A DNA stretch of 64,000 nucleotides, taken from assembly GCA_947452365.1 (NCBI GenBank), contig CANGCO010000004.1, forward strand, positions 22,522-86,521, read 5' to 3'. The notes beneath the pieces are model-generated. The model did no database searches. It was not told the DNA's origin and was given only the letters and a program-made list of their open reading frames with translations. Origin of the DNA: Caulobacteraceae bacterium. GTDB lineage: Bacteria; Pseudomonadota; Alphaproteobacteria; Caulobacterales; Caulobacteraceae. Every line of letters starts with the position of its first letter. The first letter of the stretch is position 1. The position numbers and the translations under genes were made by a program. Positions 9,535 through 18,792 of the stretch are shown here, one piece after another.

Positions 9535-9881
9535 ATCCGGCCCAGCCAAAACCGGGCACCGTACTTTGCGCCTTAAGCGATCTGGCCGATCCTGGCGCCA
9601 AAGGGTTTGTGTTTCGCCAAGATGAGGCCCTGTTTTTAGGCTTTGTCGTGCGGTACGGCGATCGCGTGCTGGGCTATATCGACCATTGTCCGCATGCCGG
9701 CTGGCCATTAGCGGGCCAACCCGACCGCTATCTGACCAAGACGGGCGATAAGATTATCTGCAGCGCGCATGGCGCCTTGTTTGAGCCTTCAACCGGGGTC
9801 TGCACGTCTGGGCCCTGCGCAGGTCAGGCCCTGGGTGCCTGGCCGGTCAGGCTGGATGGCCCAAACGTGATCGCGGCCTAG
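9531..9881 (+). CDS. Rieske [2Fe-2S] domain protein, probable CTG start
   Basis: Rieske cluster ligands are visible as C-P-H in DHCPHAGWPL and C-S-A-H in ICSAHGALFEP, with the usual 30-odd residues between. The rest (GDRVLGYIDHC, STGVCTSGPC) matches small stand-alone Rieske proteins that pass electrons or bind iron-sulfur clusters. The first GTG in frame (9609) would cut off conserved residues. The homologous N-terminus (GTVLCALSDLADPGAKGF) continues upstream, and the only plausible codon is the CTG at 9531, preceded by a run of six G and overlapping the yciI stop as CTGA. Length from there is 116 residues. The 3' end shares CTAG with the convergent creatininase gene. Confidence 0.75.
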   Translation: MNPAQPKPGTVLCALSDLADPGAKGFVFRQDEALFLGFVVRYGDRVLGYIDHCPHAGWPLAGQPDRYLTKTGDKIICSAHGALFEPSTGVCTSGPCAGQALGAWPVRLDGPNVIAA

Positions 9882-10627
9882 ACGAGGAAGGGTTCGCCGC
9901 CAAAACTGGCGACCTCCTCGATCAGGCTCAATGCGGCCTGATTGACCAGTTCACCGCCTTTTTGCGGGCTGGCCAGGGCCGGGTCAGAGCCCATACGGCC
10001 GTCGGGATAGCGGGCGCGGAAATCCAACGCTTCGCGGATCGGGCCGGTTGGGGCGATCTTGGGGCTATAATCAGCGGTCTTGATCGCATTGGGATAGGCC
10101 CATTGGGTCACGGAAATCTCCGACGGGGTGGCATGGCTGCCATGACCGACCGGAAACTGGGCCTCGGCCAACCGCATCACGCCCTTTAGGTCCCACCAAT
10201 TGCGCAATTTCAGCGAAAAGCCGCGCGGTTGGCGCAAGAACGAGGCCTCGGCATAGAGCTCTGAAAACGCCGCCTCAATCGTGGCGACATTGCCGCCATG
10301 GCCATTCAAGAAATAGATCTTGTCAAACCCATGCGCGGCCAAGGACCGGGTCCAGTCGCCAATCGCGGCGATAAAGGTTGAGGGCCTAAGACTGATTGTG
10401 CCAGGAAAGCCAAGATGGTGCTGGGCCATGCCAATATTAAAGGTCGGGCCAACCAAGATATCAGCGGTTTTTTGCGCCTCGGTCGCAATGATTTCCGGGC
10501 ACATCCAATCTGTTCCCAAAAGACCGGTGGGACCGTGTTGCTCATTAGAGCCAATTGGAATGATCACGGTCTTTGAGCGAGTCAAAAAAGCCTCGATCTC
10601 GGGCCAGGTCGATTGATGCAGCAACAT
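9878..10627 (-). CDS. Creatininase family amidohydrolase
   Basis: 249 residues. Metal ligands typical of the family are visible: E and H in [15 protein letters not shown] (about 26-40, ending in the ligand Asp), LNGHGGN near 110, and [12 protein letters not shown] near 160. The family hydrolyses cyclic or linear amides (creatinine; formamides in riboflavin or mycofactocin pathways). I see no neighbour that fixes the substrate, so creatinine itself is unproven. It is a single gene, convergent with the Rieske gene (shared CTAG) and divergent from acs. Confidence 0.85.
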   Translation of the reverse strand: MLLHQSTWPEIEAFLTRSKTVIIPIGSNEQHGPTGLLGTDWMCPEIIATEAQKTADILVGPTFNIGMAQHHLGFPGTISLRPSTFIAAIGDWTRSLAAHGFDKIYFLNGHGGNVATIEAAFSELYAEASFLRQPRGFSLKLRNWWDLKGVMRLAEAQFPVGHGSHATPSEISVTQWAYPNAIKTADYSPKIAPTGPIREALDFRARYPDGRMGSDPALASPQKGGELVNQAALSLIEEVASFGGEPFLV

Positions 10628-10769
10628 ATGGCGGTCTCCCTATGGCCTTGGTTTAGACCCGCAAGCGCCCGGCGTCACGCCCCCGTCTCAACAGAATGTT
10701 TGCGCCACCTTGCCACAGGCCGCTTGGTCGGCATACTTCGCTCAAAACGTGAATTGCGGAGAAACCCCT

Positions 10770-12713
10770 GTGTCGCATCCTGATCAAGTCTTTGCCGTTC
10801 CCGCCGCCTGGGCTCAGCGCGCCCATATGGACACAGCGGGCTATGAGGCCGCCCTTAAAGCCGAGTCGGTGGATACAGACGCTTTTTGGCGCGGCATTGC
10901 CGGGCGGCTGGACTGGATCAAGCCGTTTAGCGTGGTCAAGGATGTGTCCTTTAAGCGCGAGGATTTTCGCATCCGCTGGTTTGCCGATGGCGTGCTCAAT
11001 GCCAGCGTCAATTGCCTAGACCGGCATCTGGCGGCCCGCGGTGATGATGTCGCGATTATCTGGGAAGGCGATGATCCGAGCCAAAGCGCCAAGATCACCT
11101 ATCGCCAGGCCTATGAAGAAACCTGCCGCATGGCCAATGTGCTGAAAGGCCGGGGCGTCAAAAAGGGCGACCGGGTCACCATCTATATGCCCATGATCCC
11201 AGAGGCAGCCTATGCCATGTTGGCCTGCGCGCGGATTGGCGCGGTGCATTCAGTGGTATTTGGCGGCTTTTCACCCGATTCCATTGCTGGGCGCATGCAG
11301 GACTGCGACAGCCATGTGATCATTACTGCCGATGAGGGCCTACGCGGCGGGCGCAAGATTGCGCTAAAGGCCAATGTCGATGAGGCCTTAAAATCCTGCC
11401 CCGATGTCACCACCGTCTTGGTGATTACCCGCACCGGGGCCGCGGTGCCCATGCAGGCTGGCCGCGATGTGTCCTATTCGGAGGCGCGCCACACCGTAGA
11501 GGCCGAATGTGCGCCCGAGCCCATGGGGGCGGAGGATCCGCTCTTCATCCTCTATACCTCTGGCTCAACCGGTAAGCCCAAGGGCGTCTTGCACACCACC
11601 GGCGGTTATCTGACCTGGGCCAGCTATACGCATGAGCTGATTTTTGATTATCGCCCGGGCGAGGTGTTTTGGTGCACGGCCGATGTCGGCTGGGTCACGG
11701 GCCACAGCTATATTGTCTATGGCCCGCTGGCCAATGGCGCCACCACCCTGATCTTTGAAGGCGTGCCCAATTATCCCGATGCCTCGCGGTTCTGGCAGGT
11801 GATCGATAAGCATCAGGTCGAGATCTTTTATACCGCCCCCACCGCCATTCGCGCCCTGATGCGCGAGGGCGATGAGCCCGTGACCAAGACCTCGCGCAAA
11901 TCCTTGCGCCTGCTGGGCTCGGTCGGCGAGCCGATCAATCCTGAGGCCTGGCTCTGGTACCACCGCGTGGTCGGCGAAGGGCGCTGCCCGATCGTCGATA
12001 CCTGGTGGCAGACTGAAACCGGCGCGGCCCTGATTTCACCGCTGCCCGGCGCAACCCCGCTCAAGCCTGGCTCGGCGACCAAGCCCCTGCCCGGCGTCAA
12101 GCCACAGCTGGTCGATGCCGAAGGCCAAGTGCTGGAAGGCGCGGTGGAGGGCAATCTTTGCCTGACCGATAGCTGGCCTGGCCAGATGCGCAGCGTTTAC
12201 GGCGATCATGAGCGCTTTATCACCACCTATTTCACCACCTATCCCGGCAAGTATTTTACCGGCGATGGCTGTCGGCGCGATCAAGACGGCTATTATTGGA
12301 TTACCGGCCGGGTTGATGACGTGATCAATGTATCGGGCCACCGCCTCGGCACGGCCGAGATCGAAAGCGCCCTGGTCGGTCATAGTGGCGTGACCGAGGC
12401 GGCCGTGGTCGGCTATCCGCACGATATCAAGGGTCAGGGCATTTATGCCTATGTCACGCTGGCCCATGATCTGGAGCCGAGCGAGGCCCTGCGCAAGGAG
12501 CTGATCTTGTGGGTACGCCAAGAAATCGGGCCCTTTGCCGCGCCTGATGTCATCCAGTGGGCGCCGGGCCTGCCCAAGACCCGGTCGGGCAAGATTATGC
12601 GCCGGATCCTGCGCAAGATTGCCGAAAATGAGCTGGGTGCCCTTGGCGATACCTCAACCCTGGCCGATCCCGCCGTGGTCGATGATCTGGTTAAGAACCG
12701 GGCGGTGAAATAG
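10770..12713 (+). CDS. acs: Acetyl-CoA synthetase (AMP-forming)
   Basis: 647 residues. Adenylation motif [11 protein letters not shown] near 268, the GVPNYPD region, WWQTETGA near 415, [19 protein letters not shown] near 510, and a C-terminal [14 protein letters not shown] holding the lysine that is acetylated in this family. It activates acetate to acetyl-CoA. I chose the GTG at 10770 because GGAGA lies about seven bases upstream and the homologous N-terminus ([17 protein letters not shown]) starts right there. A TTG at 10710 in the same frame lacks such a site. It is monocistronic; a serine protease-like gene converges 17 bases beyond its stop. Confidence 0.95.
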   Translation: MSHPDQVFAVPAAWAQRAHMDTAGYEAALKAESVDTDAFWRGIAGRLDWIKPFSVVKDVSFKREDFRIRWFADGVLNASVNCLDRHLAARGDDVAIIWEGDDPSQSAKITYRQAYEETCRMANVLKGRGVKKGDRVTIYMPMIPEAAYAMLACARIGAVHSVVFGGFSPDSIAGRMQDCDSHVIITADEGLRGGRKIALKANVDEALKSCPDVTTVLVITRTGAAVPMQAGRDVSYSEARHTVEAECAPEPMGAEDPLFILYTSGSTGKPKGVLHTTGGYLTWASYTHELIFDYRPGEVFWCTADVGWVTGHSYIVYGPLANGATTLIFEGVPNYPDASRFWQVIDKHQVEIFYTAPTAIRALMREGDEPVTKTSRKSLRLLGSVGEPINPEAWLWYHRVVGEGRCPIVDTWWQTETGAALISPLPGATPLKPGSATKPLPGVKPQLVDAEGQVLEGAVEGNLCLTDSWPGQMRSVYGDHERFITTYFTTYPGKYFTGDGCRRDQDGYYWITGRVDDVINVSGHRLGTAEIESALVGHSGVTEAAVVGYPHDIKGQGIYAYVTLAHDLEPSEALRKELILWVRQEIGPFAAPDVIQWAPGLPKTRSGKIMRRILRKIAENELGALGDTSTLADPAVVDDLVKNRAVK

Positions 12714-12730
12714 GGCTAGCGGGCCAGACT

Positions 12731-13570
12731 CTAGCGCGCCAGGCAGGCGACCCGAACCACGCGCATATCGCGCCGCAAGGTGTCGCCTACCCGGCCATAA
12801 TTATCGACCGTTATCGGCTCGCCGACGGCAAAGGCGGCTGAGGCTGCTGGCACCTCAGCCGGTTTGGCCACGGCCAGGGCTGCGGTCAGGCTTTGCAGTG
12901 TTGAGGTATAGATCCGGCCCCGGCGCGGCGCGACCTCAAGCGTCACGCCAATCACCCGGCCGCTCAAATCCAGGGCCGGCGCGCCGCTCAGGCTTGACAG
13001 CGGGCCCTTTAGGCCCTCGGTGCGGCCGACCTCGGCAAAGTTTAAGACCGGTCTTGGCGCTTCGCCGCGCTTATTGCCGCCAAGCCTATTGGGGCCAAGA
13101 TAGCGGCTCGCAGCCTCGCCCGCCGTGCCGCCCGAATAGCCCAGATGATAGGCCAGTTCACCCTGATGGGCGGGCGGGGCTTCAGCCAAGGGCAGGGCCG
13201 GGGCCCCGCCCTTGGTGATCAGAACGGCAATATCGTGTTGGGGTACGGGCCGGACACTGGCCACCACGCCGCGGCTTTCCGAGACCATCACAATCACCCG
13301 GGCGCAATGGTCGACGCCATGCAGGGCGGTTAGCCAAATGCCATTATCGGCGATGGAAAAGGCCGTGCTCATGCGCGAGGGCGACAGGTCTGGTGGCAAT
13401 TGGATATGGCCAACCACGTTGGTGTCCAGCGACAGGGCTGCGGCCTCATCAGCACTGACCGGCGGCGGCGGCGGGGCATCGACATTTTCTTGGCGGCCAA
13501 TCGCGGCAATAATCAGGGCCAGCACCACAGCCAGATAGATCAACCAGTCGGGAAGTTTGGGGAAATGCAT
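12731..13570 (-). CDS. Membrane-anchored trypsin-like serine protease domain protein
   Basis: 279 residues. One hydrophobic helix at about 8-24 is followed by a proline run (DAPPPPPV) and then a trypsin-like domain. The candidate catalytic triad is His in LTALHGVDHC, Asp in QHDIAVL and Ser in SLSGAPALDLSG, in the order expected for HtrA/trypsin folds. The serine lies in SGAP, close to the usual GxSGGP but altered. No PDZ domain is seen; the C-terminal 60 residues are a short extension. The protein probably works in the periplasm attached to the inner membrane. It follows the DUF350 gene by 12 bases, so the two are likely co-transcribed. Confidence 0.7.
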   Translation of the reverse strand: MHFPKLPDWLIYLAVVLALIIAAIGRQENVDAPPPPPVSADEAAALSLDTNVVGHIQLPPDLSPSRMSTAFSIADNGIWLTALHGVDHCARVIVMVSESRGVVASVRPVPQHDIAVLITKGGAPALPLAEAPPAHQGELAYHLGYSGGTAGEAASRYLGPNRLGGNKRGEAPRPVLNFAEVGRTEGLKGPLSSLSGAPALDLSGRVIGVTLEVAPRRGRIYTSTLQSLTAALAVAKPAEVPAASAAFAVGEPITVDNYGRVGDTLRRDMRVVRVACLAR

Positions 13571-13582
13571 CAGGGTGACGGA

Positions 13583-13996
13583 TCAGCCAGCCAAGGCGGC
13601 GGCCAGCACCATTGCGGTTGCCAGCTTGGCACTGACCAGCAAGGTTGCCGCCGCAAGCTCGCCCTCGCGAATGCGCTCAGGAAGGCCAGCCAGCAGCATA
13701 TCGGTTAATCGAAAGATCAAGAGTTGCACCGCCACCGACATCACGCCCCAGAGCCCAACCTCGGCCAGGGTGTTAGAGCCTGCCAAAGACAAGGCCAGCG
13801 GTAAGGCCAGCGCGACAATCATGCCGCCAAACGACAGGGCCGCGGCCGTATTGCCCTCTTGAATCAGCTGAATCTCTTTATGCGGAGTAATCAAGGCATA
13901 AACCGTCGCGCCGACGAATAACAGCACCAAGGTCAGGCCCATATGCGCCAAGGCAATGGCAATGGCATTGGTAAAGGCTTGGATTTCAGGGGACAT
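13583..13996 (-). CDS. DUF350 family integral membrane protein
   Basis: 137 residues with about four transmembrane helices (roughly 14-36, 52-71, 77-97 and 116-136). The family pattern is visible in the phased glycines of ALSFGGMIVALALPLALSLAG and the loop LPERIREGELAAATLL. DUF350 proteins have no known activity. Some are linked to envelope or phage-shock-like systems. It is upstream of, and close to, the membrane-anchored protease-like gene, which makes a joint envelope function possible (inference). Confidence 0.8.
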   Translation of the reverse strand: MSPEIQAFTNAIAIALAHMGLTLVLLFVGATVYALITPHKEIQLIQEGNTAAALSFGGMIVALALPLALSLAGSNTLAEVGLWGVMSVAVQLLIFRLTDMLLAGLPERIREGELAAATLLVSAKLATAMVLAAALAG

Positions 13997-14028
13997 GGGC
14001 GGGGCTCGGCGGTTTGTTGAAAACAGAT

Positions 14029-15186
14029 TTAGTCGGCGGCCTGACGCAGGGCGCTGGCACGGATTTTTTCGCTCTCCGACTTGAGCTGACCGCAGGCGGC
14101 TAGGATATCGCGGCCCCTCGGCGTGCGGATTGGTGAGGCATAGCCCGCCTTATTGATTACGGCGGCAAATTTCTCAATCGTCGCCCAGTCCGAGCATTCA
14201 TAAGGCGAGCCAGGCCAGGGATTGAAAGGGATTAGATTGATCTTGGCGGGCAGGCCGCGGACCAATTGCACCAGGGCCCGAGCATCGGCCAGACTGTCAT
14301 TTATACCCTTGAGCATGACATATTCAAACGTCACCCGCCGCGCATTGGACAGGCCCGGATAGGCCTTGATCGCGGCCATAAGTTCAGCAATCGGATATTT
14401 GCGGTTCAGCGGCACCAGGGTGTCACGCAACTCATCCTGGGTCGCGTGCAAGGAAATCGCCAACATGGCATTGGTCTTGGTGCCAAGCGGCCCGATCTGG
14501 GGCACGACGCCGCTGGTTGAAACCGTGATCCGGCGGCGCGATAGGGCAATGCCCTCATTATCCGAAACAATGGTCATGGCCTCGGACACGGCGTCCAGAT
14601 TATAGAGTGGCTCGCCCATGCCCATAAACACGATATTGGATAATTGCCGACCCTCTGCCGGAGATGGCCATTCTTCCAGATCATCCCGCGCCACCTGGAC
14701 CTGGGCGACGATTTCAGCGGCGGTCAGATTGCGCACCAGGGGCTGGGTGCCGGTATGGCAAAAGGTGCAATTGAGCGTACAGCCGACCTGGCTGGAGACA
14801 CACAAGGCCCCGGCCCGGCCAACGCCCGGAATAAATACAGCCTCAGCCTCGACGCCCGGGGCAAACCTTAATAGCCACTTTCGGGTGCCATCGCGGCTGA
14901 CCTGACGCTCGGTGACCTCGGGCCTTGCCACCACATAGCGATCGGCCATGACCGCACGGACATCCTTGCCGATATCGGTCATGCGATCAAAATCAGTGAC
15001 GCCGAAATGATGGATCCAGCGCCACATCTGGGCCGCCCGCATCCGCGCCTTGTCGGGCGCGCAAGCCCCACCGGCAATCAAGGCCGCCTTTAGCCCCTCA
15101 CGCGTCAGGCCCGCCAGATTGATTGGGCCGGAACTTGGCTTTGCGTCTGCGATTTGAGATCGCGAAAGATCAAGGGTCACACCCAA
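14029..15186 (-). CDS. rlmN: Dual-specificity 23S rRNA/tRNA (adenine-C2) methyltransferase RlmN
   Basis: 385 residues, radical-SAM. The cluster motif C-x3-C-x2-C is CTLNCTFC at about 140. Also seen are [27 protein letters not shown] and [14 protein letters not shown]. The second catalytic cysteine lies in ILAACGQL near the end. It methylates A2503 of 23S rRNA and A37 of some tRNAs. The TTG at 15186 is favoured because AGGAAG lies seven bases upstream; GTG at 15180 is the alternative. It is divergent from the sigma-factor gene across about 180 bases. Confidence 0.93.
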   Translation of the reverse strand: MGVTLDLSRSQIADAKPSSGPINLAGLTREGLKAALIAGGACAPDKARMRAAQMWRWIHHFGVTDFDRMTDIGKDVRAVMADRYVVARPEVTERQVSRDGTRKWLLRFAPGVEAEAVFIPGVGRAGALCVSSQVGCTLNCTFCHTGTQPLVRNLTAAEIVAQVQVARDDLEEWPSPAEGRQLSNIVFMGMGEPLYNLDAVSEAMTIVSDNEGIALSRRRITVSTSGVVPQIGPLGTKTNAMLAISLHATQDELRDTLVPLNRKYPIAELMAAIKAYPGLSNARRVTFEYVMLKGINDSLADARALVQLVRGLPAKINLIPFNPWPGSPYECSDWATIEKFAAVINKAGYASPIRTPRGRDILAACGQLKSESEKIRASALRQAAD

Positions 15187-15370
15187 GGCGCGGCTTCCTG
15201 TTACAAGTTAGGCGCTACATATCAGATAAGCGCCCGCTTCCAAACGCCCTTAGTCTTGCATGGCAATTTGCGGACCTGCGTCACTGCGCCATGCGGGTGA
15301 TTGTTCCATACTGGCCAGAATGCTTTAAGACACAAGACGCACGCTCTGGGTCAAGCCCAAGGAACCTGTC

Positions 15371-15967
15371 TTGTCGGCCACGCAAACTCCAAATGACGAT
15401 CTAGGCCAGACCGAGGCTGGGCAGCGCAGCCACCTGGCCGATCTAATCGAGGCCATAGCCGCCCATCAGGACCGAACGGCCTTTGCCACCCTGTTTGCCC
15501 ATTATGCGCCAAGGCTAAAGGGCTATTTGCTGCGCCTAGGACTTGATCCCGCCCAGGCCGAAGATCTTGCCCAGGAAGTCATGGTTACGGTCTGGCGCAA
15601 GGCTGGCCAGTTTGATCGCACTCAGGCCTCGGCCGCCACCTGGATTTATCGCATAGCGAGAAACCGGCGCATTGATGCGTTTCGGCGCGAACAGCGCGCG
15701 GTCTTGGATGCTGACGATCCTGGTCTGCAGCCCCTAGGTGAAATCGCACCCGATGCCGGGCTCGATGCTGCCGAGCGTGAAACCCAGGTTCGCACAGCCC
15801 TGGCCGAACTGCCGCCCGAACAGGTCGATCTGGTGCGGCGCGCCTTTTATGAGGGCCTGTCCCACCGCCAGATTGCCGATGTCACCGGACTTGCGCTGGG
15901 CACAGTGAAATCGCGTCTAAGACTGGCCTTTCAAAAATTGCGCATACGGCTAGAGGGCGAGGCATGA
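15371..15967 (+). CDS. ECF-type RNA polymerase sigma factor (ChrR-linked group)
   Basis: 198 residues. Region 2 is visible as AFATLFAHYAPRLKGYL through DLAQEVMVTVWRKAGQFD and TWIYRIARNRRIDAFRRE, and region 4 as LPPEQVDLVRRAFYEGLSHRQIADVTGLALGTVKSRLRLAFQKL. This resembles the RpoE-like sigma factors paired with ChrR anti-sigma factors, which respond to singlet oxygen or peroxide stress in Alphaproteobacteria. The start is a TTG at 15371 with AAGGAA about eight bases upstream. The next gene is a ChrR-like cupin protein 105 bases on, so a sigma/anti-sigma pair is likely. Confidence 0.87.
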   Translation: MSATQTPNDDLGQTEAGQRSHLADLIEAIAAHQDRTAFATLFAHYAPRLKGYLLRLGLDPAQAEDLAQEVMVTVWRKAGQFDRTQASAATWIYRIARNRRIDAFRREQRAVLDADDPGLQPLGEIAPDAGLDAAERETQVRTALAELPPEQVDLVRRAFYEGLSHRQIADVTGLALGTVKSRLRLAFQKLRIRLEGEA

Positions 15968-16072
15968 CCAAAAATCTTGGATTGGCCTTGAAACCTCGCC
16001 TTTGCGGCGCATATCACAGGGCTAATCGGGCAAAAAGTCCGATTTCCACCATCAGGACCGGGGTCCAAGTCT

Positions 16073-16726
16073 TTGATCGCCTCTTTGCAAAACCTCAGCC
16101 TTATGGCCCATGCCGAGCCGGGCCTCCAGCTCCTGATCGACACCGCAGCCACCTTGCGCGGCGCACCCGGTTTTGTGTCGCAAGAGCGCGACATTGTCGG
16201 CGGCCTTTTGCTGGAAGATGAATTGCCAGTGACCATGGCCCAAACCGCCCTAGCCGATAGTTTGGCCAGGATTGACCAACTTGATCAGATCGATTTGCAA
16301 GCGCGCGATGCGGCAAAAGCGGCGGGGGCTGGCCTGACCGAACTGCTGGGCCTGCCTGAGCCTGTCCGAAATGCCGCGTTTGAGGCGCTTGACACCCAGG
16401 CTTGGAAATTTGCCGGGATCGGCGTTCGCCGTCTGCCCATGGATCTGGGCGGCAGCGCCCATGTCGAGCTTTTGCGCATTAATCCCGGCGCCAGTGTGCC
16501 AAGGCACGATCACGCGGGTGATGAAGTGACCCTGGTGCTGACCGGCGCGTTCCATGATGGCCGGCACCATTTTGGCACGGGTGAGATCTCGATTGCCGGT
16601 GAAGGCATTGTCCACCAGCCTGTCGCAGATGCGGGCGAGGTTTGTTACGCCTTGGCCGTGTCCTTTGGCGATCTGCGTTTCCAAGGCGCGCTGGGCGTCC
16701 TGCAGCGGGCCTTGCGCCTGAACTAG
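16073..16726 (+). CDS. ChrR-like cupin anti-sigma protein, lacking the N-terminal zinc cysteines
   Basis: About 217 residues from a TTG at 16073. The N-terminal helical part (LMAHAEPGLQLLIDTAATLRGAP) aligns in shape with the ChrR anti-sigma domain. VGGLLLEDELP follows, then a C-terminal cupin with PRHDHAGDEVTLVLTGAFHDG and a later histidine in GIVHQPV as metal ligands. The H-x3-C-x2-C zinc site that normally follows the first helix pair is absent. An ATG at 15964 that overlaps the sigma stop is in a different frame and gives no ChrR-like protein, so either the start is unusually far downstream or a frameshift has removed the N-terminus. ATG 16103 is another possible start. Confidence 0.7.
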   Translation: MIASLQNLSLMAHAEPGLQLLIDTAATLRGAPGFVSQERDIVGGLLLEDELPVTMAQTALADSLARIDQLDQIDLQARDAAKAAGAGLTELLGLPEPVRNAAFEALDTQAWKFAGIGVRRLPMDLGGSAHVELLRINPGASVPRHDHAGDEVTLVLTGAFHDGRHHFGTGEISIAGEGIVHQPVADAGEVCYALAVSFGDLRFQGALGVLQRALRLN

Positions 16727-16906
16727 GCCAAGGACAGGCGGGTTGGCCCGCCCACCGAGCGGATGTTTGTGCGGTGAAAACCCTGCCCGCTCCTGAATTT
16801 GCAGAATCAGTCTTTGATATCGCGCCGCCTTTGTGGGCTTGCGCTTGATGGCGTATGCGCTAGCGTCGCGGCAGTATCGAACAAGCGTTTAATCGGGAGC
16901 AAAACA

Positions 16907-17905
16907 ATGAAGGCAGTGCTGAGCAAGAGCGTCGGTGGCCCAGAAACCTTGGTGATTGAAGACCTGGCCGATCCCATAGCGGGGGCAGGCGAAGTGCTTT
17001 TGGCGGTCAAGGCCTGCGGGGTCAATTATCCTGACGTGCTGATTATTGAGGACAAGTATCAGTTCAAGCCCGCCCGTCCCTTTGCCCCCGGCGGTGAGGT
17101 TTCCGGCGTGGTTGAGGCGGTCGGCGAGGGCGTGACCCATCTCAAGGTCGGCGACCGGGTGATTGGCTCGACCGGCTGGGGCGGCATGGCGCAAAAACTG
17201 ACTCTGGATGCCAAGCGCTGCATCCCCATGCCGGACTCCATGCCGTTTTCCGAAGGCGCCGCCTTCATCATGACCTATGGCACCTCGCATTATGGCCTCA
17301 AACAGCGCGGCGATCTTAAGCCCGGCGAGACCTTGCTGGTCCTGGGCGCAGCCGGAGGGGTTGGCCTGGCGGCCGTTGAGCTGGGCAAGGCCATGGGCGC
17401 GCGGGTGATTGCGGCGGCCTCATCGCAAGAAAAAGTGGATCTGGCCATTGCCCGCGGCGCCGATGCCGGCGTCGTCTATCCGCACGGCCCCTTTGATAAG
17501 GACGGCAAAAAAGCCCTGGCCGACCTGTTCAAACAAGCCTGCGGCCCCAATGGCGCCGATGTGATTTATGACGCGGTCGGCGGCGATTATGCCGAGGCCA
17601 GCCTGCGCTCGATTGCCTGGGAAGGCCGGTTCCTCGTCATCGGCTTCCCGGCGGGTATCCCGTCCATTCCGCTAAACCTTAGCCTGCTCAAGGGCTGTCA
17701 GATTGTCGGCGTGTTCTGGGGCGCGTTTGTGGCGCGCGAGCCCAAGATCCATCAACAAAATGTGGCTGAGCTTATGGGCCTCTATGCACAAGGCAAGATC
17801 AAGCCGCATGTGTCCGAAACCTTTGCCCTGAAAGACGCTGGCAAGGCCATTGCCCATCTTGGCAGCCGCAAGGCCATGGGCAAGGTTGTGGTGACCATGG
17901 ACTAG
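16907..17905 (+). CDS. NADPH:quinone oxidoreductase-type zinc-independent MDR protein
   Basis: 332 residues of the medium-chain dehydrogenase/reductase superfamily, quinone oxidoreductase branch. GVNYPDVLIIEDKYQ near 42, PGGEVSGVVEAVGEGV, and the nucleotide-binding motif VLGAAGGVGLAAVELGKAMGARV near 145. The zinc-ligand residues of alcohol dehydrogenases are absent. It may reduce quinones or act on short-chain carbonyl or acyl substrates; the substrate is not readable. ATG 16907 is chosen with GGGAG upstream; 36 earlier codons in frame lack homologous character. A strong terminator follows at 17912. Confidence 0.88.
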   Translation: MKAVLSKSVGGPETLVIEDLADPIAGAGEVLLAVKACGVNYPDVLIIEDKYQFKPARPFAPGGEVSGVVEAVGEGVTHLKVGDRVIGSTGWGGMAQKLTLDAKRCIPMPDSMPFSEGAAFIMTYGTSHYGLKQRGDLKPGETLLVLGAAGGVGLAAVELGKAMGARVIAAASSQEKVDLAIARGADAGVVYPHGPFDKDGKKALADLFKQACGPNGADVIYDAVGGDYAEASLRSIAWEGRFLVIGFPAGIPSIPLNLSLLKGCQIVGVFWGAFVAREPKIHQQNVAELMGLYAQGKIKPHVSETFALKDAGKAIAHLGSRKAMGKVVVTMD

Positions 17906-17911
17906 GACGAG

Positions 17912-17937
17912 AAAGGGGGCGTTAAGCCCCCTTTTTT
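17912..17937 (+). terminator. Rho-independent terminator after the quinone oxidoreductase gene
   Basis: AAAGGGGGC (17912-17920), loop GTTAA and GCCCCCTTT (17926-17934) form a perfect nine-pair stem followed by six T in all. The strong T tract is on the plus strand. It lies one base before the end of the convergent fabI gene and separates the two units. Confidence 0.9.
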
Positions 17938-17938
17938 A

Positions 17939-18754
17939 CTAGGCTTCAAAGCCGTCCGGCAGGCCAACCATATGGAAGCCAGCATCGACATGCACGACCT
18001 CGCCGGTGGTTGAGCGGCCAAGATCGGACAAGAGCCAAAGCGCGGCCCCGGCCACGCCCTCCATTGAGGTGTCTTCTTTCAGGGCACTAAAGGCGCGCCC
18101 TTGCGAGAGCATGCCGCGGCCACCGGAAATCCCGGCGAGCGACAAGGTGCGCATGGCCCCTGCCGAGATCGCATTGACCCGAATGCCTTGCGGGCCCAGA
18201 TCGCGCGCGACATAGCGGGTGGAGGCTTCCAAAGCCGCCTTGGCCACGCCCATGACATTGTAATTGGGGATGACCCGTTCGGCGCCCAGATAGGTCATGC
18301 AGATGATCGAGCCGCCATTGGGCATCAGCTTGGCCGCCCGGCGCGAACAATCGACAAAACTATAGGCCGAGATATTCATCGCACTCAAAAAGCCTTCGCG
18401 CGTGGTGTTTTCCACAAACGAGCCCTTGAGTTGCTCCTTATCGGCAAAGGCGATCGAATGAACGAGAAAGTCGAGCGTGCCAAACTCTTTTTCGACCTCG
18501 GCAAAGGCCGCGTCCATTGAGGCGTCATCGGCAACATCGGCCTGGATCAGCAGTTTTGAGCCCACGCTCTCGGCCAAGGGACGGACCCGGCGCTCAAGAC
18601 CCTCGCCCAGATAGCTAAAGGCCAGTTCCGCGCCCTGGGCGGCCATTTGGGCGGCAATACCCCAGGCGATGGAATTGTGATTGGCAACGCCCATGATCAG
18701 GCCTTTTTTGCCCTTCATCAGATCGCCCTTGGGCAGGTCGTAGTCTTCGGCCAT
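17939..18754 (-). CDS. fabI: Enoyl-[acyl-carrier-protein] reductase (NADH) FabI
   Basis: 271 residues, short-chain dehydrogenase fold of the FabI type. MKGKKGLIMGVANHNSIAWGIA is the FabI form of the cofactor site. The catalytic residues are Tyr155 (in MTYLGAER) and Tyr165-x6-Lys172 (YNVMGVAK). GLPDGFEA is the tail. It performs the last reduction of each fatty-acid elongation cycle. It is downstream of fabB and fabA on the same strand, with 38 bases to fabB, so the three probably form one lipid-synthesis unit. A FabI of this type is the usual triclosan/diazaborine target. Confidence 0.95.
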   Translation of the reverse strand: MAEDYDLPKGDLMKGKKGLIMGVANHNSIAWGIAAQMAAQGAELAFSYLGEGLERRVRPLAESVGSKLLIQADVADDASMDAAFAEVEKEFGTLDFLVHSIAFADKEQLKGSFVENTTREGFLSAMNISAYSFVDCSRRAAKLMPNGGSIICMTYLGAERVIPNYNVMGVAKAALEASTRYVARDLGPQGIRVNAISAGAMRTLSLAGISGGRGMLSQGRAFSALKEDTSMEGVAGAALWLLSDLGRSTTGEVVHVDAGFHMVGLPDGFEA

Positions 18755-18792
18755 GTTGGTCTCCTTGGCCGCAAGCGGCCCGGCAAATTTAA

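Noticed and set aside
15964..16221. Frame with ATG exactly overlapping the sigma-factor stop
   Set aside because: Attractive coupling, but the peptide is arginine- and proline-rich with no ChrR features, and most of it is antiphase to the real cupin gene.
16737..16752. GGCGGG-TTGG-CCCGCC hairpin after the ChrR-like gene as a terminator
   Set aside because: Perfect six-pair stem but no following T run, so not called.
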